From Eggerthella sp. YY7918 (GTDB taxonomy: Bacteria > Actinomycetota > Coriobacteriia > Coriobacteriales > Eggerthellaceae), in contig NC_015738.1 of the NCBI RefSeq assembly GCF_000270285.1, positions 2,480,001 through 2,544,000 on the forward strand: a stretch of DNA of 64,000 nt, given 5' to 3'. A program made the position numbers and the translations under genes. Under the pieces are notes generated by a model. The model was not told the DNA's origin and made no database searches. It saw only the letters and a list, made by a program, of their open reading frames with translations. This document shows positions 8,366 to 16,975 of the stretch, piece after piece. Every line of letters starts with the position of its first letter. The first letter of the stretch is position 1.

Positions 8366-9484
8366 CTAGAGCATCCTCGTTACCGCATCGAGCTTTACGC
8401 GCTCAGCCTTGGTTAAAGAATCGGCTTGTTCTTGCAGGCGATTCGCCAGATCATGCGCCTTATCGGCCTGATCGGCCTTCACATAGCAAGCAAGCTCTTC
8501 AAACCGCGCACGACGGCAAACCGCCTCGTCGCCTGCGAGTTCGGCGCTTTCTGCAAACAGACGGGCGGCCACCGCATAAAGCCCCTTACCCTTGAGCCGA
8601 GCGGCTTTGTCGAAGCAGGTTTCCGCAGTGGGTTCTGCGGCAGACACAGACTCGGCCTTCGTGGGGGCCGCCGACACAGGCCCAGCAACGGGTGCTTCTG
8701 TCTCTTTCTTAACGACCGGCGCAACATCGTTAATCCCAGAACCACTCTTCTCTGAATCGGATAGCGCAGTACGAGTATGAAGCGATTTGACCACGCCCAA
8801 GGGTGGCGGATACGAAATTGCTGGCGTTTCGGATGGTGTTGTGGGCCGCACCGCCGACTCTACCATCTGTGTTTCAGTTGGCATGTGGCCATTCTGAGCA
8901 GGAGCCGACCACGATGGCATGTCTGCGATTGCGCTTTGTTGATCAGCGGGTTCATTCAACTCAAGCTCATCCCGCATAGCCATAATGGCATCGTCATCTA
9001 CAGTAGGAACGGTACTCGGAATACGCAGCGGCGCAGCTTCGGCATGAGAAGAGGCTGTGCGCTCGTTGCGTTCTTCGTGCAAAATCGGATGAGTTTCAGC
9101 TCTGTCGGGAATCTCCTCTTCATCTTCTTTGAGCGAAATGACCACAGGCTTTTTGCGAACCAAACGCGTCCGAGAGGAAGGCAGGGAACTTCCCAACCCT
9201 GTTGCCCGAGAGGGTGACGAAACTAATTCCGATCCTGTCAGAACGACGGCGGCGTACGTCGCGAGCGGCAAAATAATGCTGAAGAGACCGAACCACAACT
9301 CAAGCGCTGATGCATGCAGAACATAGACAGCTATGCCGTAGGTGACGGCAACAAGCGCAAGTACGACGAACGCTGAAGCGATCGCCTTACTTTGAAGTGC
9401 GCTTTGGCTGCGCCGCAAACCGATGATTGCCCCCACGACCACCACAAGGGCCATAGGCACGATCATCCACCACATGTGCTGCAT
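8366..9484 (-). CDS. Membrane protein with C-terminal helical-repeat region
   Basis: 372 aa, not recognised. Three hydrophobic segments lie in the first 90 residues, followed by about 170 residues of low-complexity, Glu/Pro/Ser/Ala-rich linker. The C-terminal region of about 75 residues (KAARLKGKGLYAVAARLFAESAELAG...) resembles a pair of TPR-like helices. The ATG at 9484 is followed by MQHMWWMIVPMALVVVVGA, a plausible membrane start. It heads the operon with the VanW gene directly downstream. A scaffold in the cell envelope is possible, but nothing identifies a partner. Confidence 0.6.
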   Translation of the reverse strand: MQHMWWMIVPMALVVVVGAIIGLRRSQSALQSKAIASAFVVLALVAVTYGIAVYVLHASALELWFGLFSIILPLATYAAVVLTGSELVSSPSRATGLGSSLPSSRTRLVRKKPVVISLKEDEEEIPDRAETHPILHEERNERTASSHAEAAPLRIPSTVPTVDDDAIMAMRDELELNEPADQQSAIADMPSWSAPAQNGHMPTETQMVESAVRPTTPSETPAISYPPPLGVVKSLHTRTALSDSEKSGSGINDVAPVVKKETEAPVAGPVSAAPTKAESVSAAEPTAETCFDKAARLKGKGLYAVAARLFAESAELAGDEAVCRRARFEELACYVKADQADKAHDLANRLQEQADSLTKAERVKLDAVTRML

Positions 9485-9769
9485 CCATTCTCCCGTCAGA
9501 TATGCTTGACGGCTTCAAGCCGATAACGCTTCATTTTATCATCCAACAAAGGGGTTATTGCATAGAGAAGCACACCCATCAACAAATTGTTTGAGATTCT
9601 CGTTGGCGTACTTACTACTAGATGCTCTACCTGCGCAAATAATTCACAATTCAACTGTTCTCTCATGCAGCAAAGCCTGCCGACACGTCATCAGCAGGCT
9701 TTGCGTAGGTCTTTGTACAGCATCCTTCGAAAGCCCGTAATCAATGCGAGCTTTCAAGGTGCGCACGCC
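9485..9769. other. Intergenic gap after guaB
   Basis: 285 bases between the membrane-protein operon and the end of guaB. The only structure seen is the hairpin at 9670-9704. I find no supported gene. Confidence 0.5.
9670..9704. terminator. Hairpin downstream of guaB
   Basis: GCAAAGCCTGC (9670-9680) and GCAGGCTTTGC (9694-9704) form a perfect 11-bp stem with a 13-base loop, 65 bases past the guaB stop on the minus strand. It lacks a downstream T-run, so it may be a processing or Rho-related structure rather than a simple intrinsic terminator. Confidence 0.45.
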
Positions 9770-11290
9770 CTAGTGAATGGTGTTGCTCACGTACGGCGTC
9801 TTGTCCTTCAGCACGACGTCATGGGCGCCACCCTCGACAATGCTTGTGGAGGACACCACGGTCAGCTTCGCCTTCTCTTGCAGCTCGGGAATGGTCAGCG
9901 CGCCGCAATTGCACATGGTGGACTTCACCTTGGAAAGCGTCAGGTCCACGTTGTCCTTGAGCGAACCGGCGTAGGGCACGTAGCTGTCAACGCCTTCCTC
10001 GAACGACATGCCCTTCTTGTCGCCGCCCAGGTCGTAGCGCTGCCAGTTGCGGGCGCGCGCACTTCCCTCGCCCCAGTATTCCTTCATATAGGAGCCGTTG
10101 ATGTTCACCTTGTTGGTGGGGCTTTCGTCAAAGCGGGCGAAGTAGCGGCCCAGCATCACGAAGTCAGCGCCCATGGCCAGAGCCAGCGTGATGTGATGGT
10201 CGTACACGATACCGCCGTCGGAGCAGAGCGGAATATAAATGCCCGTCTCCTCGAAATACTCGTTGCGCGCCTTCGCCACCTCAATGGTTGCCGTTGCCTG
10301 ACCGCGACCGATGCCCTTCTGCTCGCGCGTGATGCAGATGGAACCGCCGCCGATGCCAATCTTGATGAAGTCCGCGCCGGCCTCGGCCAAAAAGCGGAAG
10401 CCCTCGGCATCAACCACGTTGCCCGCGCCCACCTTCACGTCGTCGCCGTAGTGCTCGCGAATCCACTCGATGGTGAACTTCTGCCAGTCGGAGTACCCCT
10501 CCGACGAGTCGATGCACAGCACGTCGGCACCAGCCTCCACCAGCGCCGGCACGCGCTCGGCATAGTCGCGCGTATTGATGCCCGCACCCACCATGTAGCG
10601 CTTGTGCGCGTCCAGCATCTCGTTGGGGTTGGACTTGTGCGAGTCGTAGTCCTTGCGAAATACCATGTACATAAGGCGATCGTCTTCGTCCACCACGGGC
10701 AGCGAGTTCAGTTTGTTATCCCAAATAATGTCGTTGGCAACTTTAAGGCTGGTGTCAGCGGGCGCCACGATAAGCTTCTCGCGCGGCGTCATGAAGTCGG
10801 CTACCTTCTCATCCATCGACATACGCGACAGACGATAATCGCGACCGGTCACGATGCCGACCAGCTTGCCATGCGCCGTGCCGTCGTCGGTCACCGGCAT
10901 GGTGGAGTGGCCGTGCTCTTCTTTGAGAGTGATAACGTCGGCGAGCGTCATGTCAGGTGAAAGGTTCGCATCGCTCGTGACGAAACCGGCCTTGTAATCC
11001 TTCACGCGCGCCACCATGGCTGCCTGACTCTCGACAGTCTGAGAGCCATAGACAAACGACATGCCGCCTTCGGTGGCCAACGCAATGGCCATACCGTCGT
11101 CGGACACCGCCTGCATGATAGCCGACACCATGGGGATGTTCAGTGAGATGGCGGGTTCCTCGCCGCGCTTGTACTTCACAAGCGGCGTCTTGAGGCTGAC
11201 GTCGGCCGGAATGCACTGCGATGATGAATACCCCGGAACAAGCAGGTACTCATTAAAGGTACGGGACGGTTCATCAAAATAGTAGGCCAT
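9770..11290 (-). CDS. guaB: IMP dehydrogenase
   Basis: 506 aa. It catalyses the NAD-dependent oxidation of IMP to XMP, the committed step of guanine nucleotide synthesis. A TIM barrel is split by a CBS-domain pair at about residues 110-215. The catalytic loop reads [12 protein letters not shown] with the active-site Cys at 319, followed by [13 protein letters not shown] and [10 protein letters not shown] follow. The start at 11290 has AAGGAG eight bases upstream; a longer frame to 11377 has no ribosome site. It is a single gene with a -10 at 11401-11406 and a leader of about 100 bases. Confidence 0.93.
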   Translation of the reverse strand: MAYYFDEPSRTFNEYLLVPGYSSSQCIPADVSLKTPLVKYKRGEEPAISLNIPMVSAIMQAVSDDGMAIALATEGGMSFVYGSQTVESQAAMVARVKDYKAGFVTSDANLSPDMTLADVITLKEEHGHSTMPVTDDGTAHGKLVGIVTGRDYRLSRMSMDEKVADFMTPREKLIVAPADTSLKVANDIIWDNKLNSLPVVDEDDRLMYMVFRKDYDSHKSNPNEMLDAHKRYMVGAGINTRDYAERVPALVEAGADVLCIDSSEGYSDWQKFTIEWIREHYGDDVKVGAGNVVDAEGFRFLAEAGADFIKIGIGGGSICITREQKGIGRGQATATIEVAKARNEYFEETGIYIPLCSDGGIVYDHHITLALAMGADFVMLGRYFARFDESPTNKVNINGSYMKEYWGEGSARARNWQRYDLGGDKKGMSFEEGVDSYVPYAGSLKDNVDLTLSKVKSTMCNCGALTIPELQEKAKLTVVSSTSIVEGGAHDVVLKDKTPYVSNTIH

Positions 11291-11351
11291 AAACTGAACT
11301 CCTTCTCCGGTCGATCGGCGCGACTCCATCGTTCGAGCAAAGGCACGAACA

Positions 11352-11406
11352 CGGATGATTGGCTTCGGCGCACTCATCCGTTACTTGGGTGTTACCCGCT
11401 ATTATA
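11352..11406 (-). promoter_or_regulatory. guaB promoter and leader hairpin
   Basis: On the minus strand, TATAAT (11401-11406) would start transcription near 11394. The leader contains CGGATGA/TCATCCG arms (11352-11358 and 11374-11380), a 7-bp stem with a 15-base loop. I do not recognise a purine or PRPP riboswitch in it. Confidence 0.45.
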
Positions 11407-11512
11407 GCCACGGACACCAACCAAACGCACGGCCCCACCCGTGAAAATTCCGAATATGGAGAAATATTCGCGACGGGATGTGCGAGTCGAAAGAATCAAA
11501 GACCGCGAGGCG

Positions 11513-12940
11513 CTACTGACGCTTTGCCAACTGCTCAACTTTGCTCATAAGCTCCTGCTTGGAATGTACGCCAGTCTTTGCATATACCCGTTTGATATGC
11601 GCCCAAGCCGTGTTCTCGGATATAACGAGAGTGTCTGCGATAAACTTCGCCGACCGACCTCGTGCTAAATAGCCCAAAATCTCCCGCTCGCGCTTCGTCA
11701 ACTTGAAGCGATCGGCCAGTATATCCACACCCGATCCAAGCGCGTCATCGATTCCAGGCGCACCGCCAGCGCTTGCTACATCCACTGTGTCATTCGCAGG
11801 ACGCACGCGACGCAACACCACAACTAATACGATGGCAAGTGGGTAGATGGCCGCAAACGCGAGCAACGTTAAAAGAGACAAACCATAGTCGGCGCTCAAC
11901 GCGCCCAGCACCACGCCAATGCCTAAACCGATGACGAGAAACAGCCCCGAACCGCCCAAATACACACTTGACAGTATGTAACTCGATATATGCAGCGTTC
12001 GCGCCCGATCAACAATGAAAAGCAGGAACACCATACCGCACACATCGTAACAGGTGATCATCACCAAGCCGGCAAGACCACCGAGCGCTTCGCCAAAGAA
12101 CGGCAACAGCGACAAAATGATGAGCATAAGCGGAAGACACGCCTTGTACACCGCCGTCGGGTCGGGATGGCGCACCGTCAATCCCGCCACAAGAGCAGTG
12201 AGCGCCGTAGCGGCCACCAGCGGCATCCACATATTCACATCGCCGACAATATGCTCAGATTGGGATCCGAGTACGGAGGTATGCAAGATGCCAACCACGC
12301 CCACAAGCACAAACAGGCACAAAAACGCCTGCAGCAGGACAAAACGATCACTGCGCTGCTTGGGAAGCAGGTCATTTGCGGTGGGAAATGTTACCGTCCG
12401 CTTAAGGAAGGCAAGCAGACACGCCGACACGATCATTGCGCCAATAGAACATAGGCTGACCACCAGCGTTCCCATTAACGGCAGCACCGAAACAAGCACA
12501 CACTGCACTATCAGGCCGCCCAAAATTTGCAGGACGCCCACGGCAGCATCGGCCTCACCGACAAATACCTCCAACCAGACAGCATTAAGAATCGTGAGCG
12601 AGAACCCGCAGAGAATACCGTACAGCACCGCCGTTGTTATAGCCGGCAATCCTGTTACCACACCGGTGGCGCTTAAGAAAAACCCTACCAGCATTGCAAC
12701 AATGGCAGGTACTTGAGAGAGTGAACCGGGCCGTACACGACCACAGCGAACAAGCGCAATAATCACCAATGCCGTCACAAACGATGACGCATTCATGGCA
12801 AACATAAAGTCGAGCTCCGACACGAAGCCCACCGTTGAAGAGACGGAACCCATCGCCGTGATGTAGGCAACCGAGATAGCGGTCTTACACAGACCGAATC
12901 CCAACACTCCCACAGCTATGCTGACAAGCTTATTTTTCAC
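11513..12940 (-). CDS. Membrane-embedded LuxR-family regulator
   Basis: 475 aa. About twelve hydrophobic helices occupy residues 1-390, followed by a C-terminal LuxR-type HTH (LTKREREILGYLARGRSAK, then SENTAWAHIKRVYAKTGVHS). This MFS-like sensor plus LuxR-HTH architecture is characteristic of Eggerthellaceae. The start is GTG at 12940 with AGGAG six to seven bases upstream; the longer ATG frame has no such site. It is divergent from the flavoprotein at 13290 and probably controls it. The ligand presumably binds the membrane part, which is inference. Confidence 0.85.
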   Translation of the reverse strand: MKNKLVSIAVGVLGFGLCKTAISVAYITAMGSVSSTVGFVSELDFMFAMNASSFVTALVIIALVRCGRVRPGSLSQVPAIVAMLVGFFLSATGVVTGLPAITTAVLYGILCGFSLTILNAVWLEVFVGEADAAVGVLQILGGLIVQCVLVSVLPLMGTLVVSLCSIGAMIVSACLLAFLKRTVTFPTANDLLPKQRSDRFVLLQAFLCLFVLVGVVGILHTSVLGSQSEHIVGDVNMWMPLVAATALTALVAGLTVRHPDPTAVYKACLPLMLIILSLLPFFGEALGGLAGLVMITCYDVCGMVFLLFIVDRARTLHISSYILSSVYLGGSGLFLVIGLGIGVVLGALSADYGLSLLTLLAFAAIYPLAIVLVVVLRRVRPANDTVDVASAGGAPGIDDALGSGVDILADRFKLTKREREILGYLARGRSAKFIADTLVISENTAWAHIKRVYAKTGVHSKQELMSKVEQLAKRQ

Positions 12941-13289
12941 ACCACTCCTCCCACGTACGCATTGTATCTTTTTTTCACCTCCCACATGACGTCATCAGGC
13001 GGAAACTACCGCCACGGGCTGTTTCAACCTGCCCGCCGAACAGGTATTTTGCAAAAATAACCGATAATCGGCGAGAAGAAAACGGATGCAGAATCGAAAT
13101 GTACCGATTACCGGGGTCGACCGCATATCCTCTGAATTCGATACTACCTCTCGTCCATGTCGGCGACGGACGCATGTGCCAGCAAACAAGGGAGATGAAC
13201 CTCGGCCAAGCACATTGCATACAGGACTACGGGAGGACCGGTTTGCCTGTTTCCGCAAAGCCGACCACTACAAGGAGGGAGAACAACCC
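12941..13289. other. Divergent LuxR/flavoprotein control region
   Basis: 349 bases between divergent starts. It includes a perfect TGACGTCA palindrome (12987-12994) and the decamer CATCAGGCGG (12993-13002), which recurs at 18798-18807 upstream of another LuxR/flavoprotein pair. I could not assign promoters with confidence. Open frames here are extensions of the flavoprotein frame without a ribosome site. Confidence 0.45.
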
Positions 13290-15161
13290 ATGGAGCTTAA
13301 CCGTAGAGACTTTTTGAAGGGTTCAGTTGCGTTTGGCGGCATCGCCGCACTTGGTCTTGCCGGCTGCGCTTCGGCACCCAAAGAGGACACCGAACAAACT
13401 GAGACGGGCGAGACAAAGGTAAAAATTCCCGAAAGTTTTACTGACGGAAAATGGATTGGCAAAGCTATGGGTCACGACGACGAGCTCATCGTGCAGGTGA
13501 CGATCGCAGGTGGAGATTTGGCAGGCATCAGCGTGTTGCGCTGCGACGACACCATTGGTATCGGATCGGTGGCCGCGCCTATGATGGCTGCGAAAATATT
13601 TGAAGGAAAGAACCTCGACGTCGATGTTGTAACAGGTGCCACGACCACTTCAATGGCTGTACAAACCGCCGTACAAGATGCGATTACCAATGCTGGCGGC
13701 AATCCGAAAGACTTCCGTAAAGGCGCAACCTCTCCGAGCGGAGGCACACCGCAAACCGCCGACGTTGACGTTGTATTCATGGGAGCAGGTACCGCAGGAC
13801 TCATAGCGGCAACGCGCCTTCTGGAAGCAGGAAAAAAGGTTATTCTGTTCGAAAAGCAGGATATTGCTGGCGGATCAATGGCTATGACCTATTCAGGTGT
13901 TGCCGCAGCCGAGTCTCAGCTGCAAACAAATTACGCGCTAGGTCGCATGGACGACAATCCCATGTTCAACAAGCAGGGTATGTTGGGCGTTATGCAGAAG
14001 TACCTCATTCCCGAGAATGATCGCTTCAATGGCGCAATGCCCTACCAAACGGCCCTCTATTCCAACTCTGGACAGTTGGTTGACTGGATGCACAGCATTG
14101 GTGTTGGCTTCTACAGCTTAGGTGTAAATAAGGCCTATGGCGTAACACCCTATCTTGCCCCTGGATGCTATATGGGCGGATGCGGTTATGCAAAGGAATT
14201 CTTGGTTGATCGCATTGGTGCGTTGGGCGGCCAAATCATATATGGCACAAAGGTTACCGAGCTCGTGAAGGAAGGCGACCGCATTACCGGACTTAAAGCT
14301 GAAGGCAAAGATGGCTCCACTTGGACAGTTACCGCCAAAGCAGTCTGCTTGACTTCAGGTGGTTTTGCGGCAAATCAGGACATGATCAAGCAGCACTATC
14401 CAAAGTACGGCGAATATAAGTTCAATTGCGCCCCCGGCTCTACCGGCGACGGTATCGAACTGGGCCAAGCGGCAGGCGGTGCTATCGAATGCATGGGTCG
14501 CGAACTTGGCGCCTTCCTGTCCACCACAAATCAGGCAGGATCGTTCTTCGAGATTGCGTTCCTTTATCAGACCACGCCCGGCATTATCGTCAATGCATCG
14601 GGCAAGCAGTTCGGCAACATCATGTCCGACAATCACGGTGTATTGGGGCGTGCCCTCATCGATGAGGCAAACGGTGGTAAGTTCTTCTACATTACCGACG
14701 AGGCAGGGCGCATCACCACGAACAAGAACGAACTGTATGCCATGGACACGTACAAGTGCCTTGAACACCGCGGCGACATGGTGCACTACGACAGCGTTGA
14801 AGCTGCAGCCGAGGCGCTTGGCCTGCCCGACTTGCCCGCGACGCTCGAAACGCACAATCAGCATGCCCTTGCAGGCGAAGAAGATGAATTCGGACGCAAG
14901 AAGCTTCCCTATATCGATACGTATAACGGCGTGTGGGTGGTGTCGTGCATTCCGACGTTCTATCTGACCACAGGCGGATTGGTCATTGATACTTCCTGCC
15001 ATGTGCAAGATGACACAGGCGCGGTTATCGCTGGCTTGTACGCCGCTGGCGACGTATGCGGTTCAGTCGAAGAAAAGGATGGCCGTCCCTACGCCATGGG
15101 CTTTGATGCTGCCATGAACTACGGCTACATTATGGCCGAAACTGTGAAGGCCGAAATCTAG
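13290..15161 (+). CDS. FMN-binding fumarate-reductase-type flavoprotein (Tat lipoprotein)
   Basis: 623 aa. A Tat signal (NRRDFLKG) leads into a lipobox with Cys26 (LGLAGC), so the protein is exported and probably lipid-anchored. An FMN_bind domain at about residues 50-135 ends in VTGATTTS (residue 114 on), the type of Thr site that ApbE flavinylates. An FAD_binding_2 domain begins with VFMGAGTAG near residue 162. Such proteins reduce fumarate or other organic acceptors at the cell surface; the substrate here is unknown. AGGAGG precedes the ATG at 13290. The gene is divergent from the LuxR regulator and ends in a strong terminator pair. Confidence 0.9.
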   Translation: MELNRRDFLKGSVAFGGIAALGLAGCASAPKEDTEQTETGETKVKIPESFTDGKWIGKAMGHDDELIVQVTIAGGDLAGISVLRCDDTIGIGSVAAPMMAAKIFEGKNLDVDVVTGATTTSMAVQTAVQDAITNAGGNPKDFRKGATSPSGGTPQTADVDVVFMGAGTAGLIAATRLLEAGKKVILFEKQDIAGGSMAMTYSGVAAAESQLQTNYALGRMDDNPMFNKQGMLGVMQKYLIPENDRFNGAMPYQTALYSNSGQLVDWMHSIGVGFYSLGVNKAYGVTPYLAPGCYMGGCGYAKEFLVDRIGALGGQIIYGTKVTELVKEGDRITGLKAEGKDGSTWTVTAKAVCLTSGGFAANQDMIKQHYPKYGEYKFNCAPGSTGDGIELGQAAGGAIECMGRELGAFLSTTNQAGSFFEIAFLYQTTPGIIVNASGKQFGNIMSDNHGVLGRALIDEANGGKFFYITDEAGRITTNKNELYAMDTYKCLEHRGDMVHYDSVEAAAEALGLPDLPATLETHNQHALAGEEDEFGRKKLPYIDTYNGVWVVSCIPTFYLTTGGLVIDTSCHVQDDTGAVIAGLYAAGDVCGSVEEKDGRPYAMGFDAAMNYGYIMAETVKAEI

Positions 15162-15176
15162 TTTTCACATTCTCTT

Positions 15177-15256
15177 CCAAGTGCAGTTTCTTCCTTTGGT
15201 AACTGCACTTGGCCCCTCTTCCGTCCAGCCCGACCCTTCCCGGGCTGGACGTTTTT
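15177..15256 (+). terminator. Double hairpin terminator
   Basis: First stem CCAAGTGCAGTT/AACTGCACTTGG (15177-15188 with 15201-15212). Second stem GTCCAGCCCG/CGGGCTGGAC (15223-15232 with 15241-15250), followed by GTTTTT. The second is a classical intrinsic terminator for the flavoprotein gene. Confidence 0.85.
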
Positions 15257-15277
15257 CAAGATGCTACGTACAAGCAC

Positions 15278-16642
15278 TCATCGGACATAAAAACTCTGGG
15301 AGGGGTAAACGGAGTAGCGGGTGTTCTTCCCTTGCCCAAATTTTCTGAGCAGTCCTAATTTTTGCATGCGGTCAAGCAAGCGAATGGCAGCCGACTGGGA
15401 CAGCCCGAGTTCTTGCTCAATCTCCTTACGCGAAATCTCACCTCTTTCCTCTGCGAGCTGTACTACGGCATACTCCACACGAGAAAGTGAGGCAGCATCG
15501 ACAGCAGAGTTTATAAGCACAGCCTTTTCACCCTCTGTCGGGATGGCCGATGCGAAAGGCCCCGCAGAAGGAAGCGTCACTTTAAATGCGTTATCGCTGA
15601 TATGAAACAACGGCTGATCAGCGAGTGTTTGGTAGCTCTCCATAATTTTAGGCACGCCAGTTCCGTACGCCTCAATCCATTTAAGACGATACAGCACACG
15701 CGCAAGTCGCGGATTTCGCTGTACCGAGACTCCTGCCAGCATGTCGTTTTCAGTGATTCCCGCTCGCAAGCCTCCGATGTTGAGGAATTCGGCTCGATCA
15801 TCAAAAATACTCACGAGAGCTGGCCCCGGAACCGCATAATCGCGATGAACGAACATATTCAGGAGCACTTCACGAACCGCTACGTCAGGATAGTCTCGCT
15901 CATCCACGCGACGTAAATCGGGTCCAATTTCCGAGCGTGTTTGGTTGTGCAAATCAAAAAAATGCAGCACTTCATGAAATTGTCTAAATAGCGATCCCTC
16001 GAATTCAAAACGATCACGAAAGCGGAGCTTTGTAAGGCCATCGAACACCGCCGCTTTTACCGTAGCCGGGCACTGATCAGACAACAACAAAGCAAGGTTC
16101 GTGAACGAACCATCTGGCATGGTGAGACCAAGTGTGCGCATATGACGATCCTCGAACGATATGCCCGCTTCAGCGAATACGCGCTGCGCGTAATCGAATG
16201 AGAGGCGCTGTTCAAGCGATCGTGAGTCTTCGAACGACTCCCCGGACGATTCTCTGATCATCGCAAGAATCGCCGCATCGGAGGCAGGCGCAGAAAGCGC
16301 ACCTTGCCTGACGTACACCCCTGCTGGACGGATTCCTTTTTCCGCGAGGTAATAAGGACGAGCAGCGCCGCGTTGCACTTCCACAACCACCACAGCTACA
16401 GTATCGATTTCCTCTATATGAGCACGGGTAAACAAAGTGACATCTGGCTTGATAGCATTGCCCGCAGCCTGCATAGTTTTAAGAAGACAGTCGTCGGCAT
16501 CATCAACGCCTATCGGCTCACCATGGTCGGTCATGCCAATATAGATAGTTCCACCATCGGTATTTGCAAAGGCCACAATCGTCTTTTTTATGCTTTCAGA
16601 CCACGATTGCTTAAATTCGACGTTCGGCCCTTCGTGCAACAT
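15278..16642 (-). CDS. AlbA/Schlafen-type ATP-binding transcriptional regulator
   Basis: 454 aa. An N-terminal AlbA_2 (Schlafen-like) domain (NVEFKQSW, then AFANTDGGTIYIGM) precedes a central GHKL-like ATPase region (VREVLLNMFVHRDY; AYGTGVPKIMESY) and a C-terminal winged HTH (RGEISRKEIEQELGLSQSAAIRLLDRM). This matches the predicted regulator family COG2865, whose targets are mostly unknown. GGGAGG precedes the ATG at 16642. Four tandem decamers lie 29-68 bases upstream of the start and are the obvious candidate for self-binding. It is monocistronic. The gene is convergent with the flavoprotein gene to its left. Confidence 0.82.
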   Translation of the reverse strand: MLHEGPNVEFKQSWSESIKKTIVAFANTDGGTIYIGMTDHGEPIGVDDADDCLLKTMQAAGNAIKPDVTLFTRAHIEEIDTVAVVVVEVQRGAARPYYLAEKGIRPAGVYVRQGALSAPASDAAILAMIRESSGESFEDSRSLEQRLSFDYAQRVFAEAGISFEDRHMRTLGLTMPDGSFTNLALLLSDQCPATVKAAVFDGLTKLRFRDRFEFEGSLFRQFHEVLHFFDLHNQTRSEIGPDLRRVDERDYPDVAVREVLLNMFVHRDYAVPGPALVSIFDDRAEFLNIGGLRAGITENDMLAGVSVQRNPRLARVLYRLKWIEAYGTGVPKIMESYQTLADQPLFHISDNAFKVTLPSAGPFASAIPTEGEKAVLINSAVDAASLSRVEYAVVQLAEERGEISRKEIEQELGLSQSAAIRLLDRMQKLGLLRKFGQGKNTRYSVYPSQSFYVR

Positions 16643-16670
16643 TACGCAACCTCCCTCATGATGCTCTGTT

Positions 16671-16710
16671 CTAACCGATTCTAACCGATTCTAACCGATT
16701 CTAACCGATT
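16671..16710. repeat. Four perfect tandem decamers upstream of AlbA regulator
   Basis: CTAACCGATT occurs four times in succession without a mismatch (16671, 16681, 16691, 16701). The 10-bp period places each copy on the same helix face, as expected for cooperative binding of a regulator. The array lies directly before the AlbA-type gene on the minus strand. Confidence 0.85.
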
Positions 16711-16727
16711 CACGATACAATTAGTTA

Positions 16728-16751
16728 AAAATGAATGGAAAGTTTGCTTTA
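16728..16751. repeat. Left 24-bp direct repeat flanking flavoprotein/LuxR cassette
   Basis: AAAATGAATGGAAAG, one variable base, then TTGCTTTA. It matches 20403-20426 at 23 of 24 positions in the same orientation, 3675 bases away. The right copy lies in the XRE gene promoter; this left copy has no gene of its own. Confidence 0.75.
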
Positions 16752-16862
16752 AAGATTTAAAGCATAGACGTTGACAAAGGGATGTTTGGGTTACGCGAGT
16801 GGCATGAGATACGCACTTTTATTCGTGATATTACTTATTGCGCGTTCCTTAAAACAAGGCGT

Positions 16863-16910
16863 GAACACTCCTCGCATCGCTCCAAATAAGAGTCAATACG
16901 AGGAGTGTTC
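16863..16910 (-). terminator. Hairpin after Tat flavoprotein gene
   Basis: GAACACTCCTCG (16863-16874) and CGAGGAGTGTTC (16899-16910) form a perfect 12-bp stem with a 24-base loop. It lies 66 bases past the stop of the minus-strand flavoprotein. A short TTTT stretch occurs about 11 bases beyond on that strand. Confidence 0.5.
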
Positions 16911-16975
16911 TCTTTTGAACTTTACGAACCCAAATAGGACCTTCTGGCTCAATACTTTCCGGTGTCGGGACACAT

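Larger units (their letters stand above)
16643..16975. other. Intergenic region with repeats
   Basis: 333 bases between two minus-strand genes. It contains the tandem decamers, one arm of the 24-bp direct repeat and a terminator hairpin. A 71-codon plus-strand frame at 16771-16986 crosses the hairpin, has no ribosome site and is not called as a gene. Confidence 0.6.

Noticed and set aside
9587-10960. 457-codon plus-strand open frame
   Set aside because: Antisense to guaB, whose motifs and length are clear.
11291-11400. Purine riboswitch before guaB
   Set aside because: A simple hairpin only; the conserved aptamer core was not seen.
16671-16710. Tandem repeats as a CRISPR array
   Set aside because: Ten-base units without spacers; no cas genes anywhere in the window.
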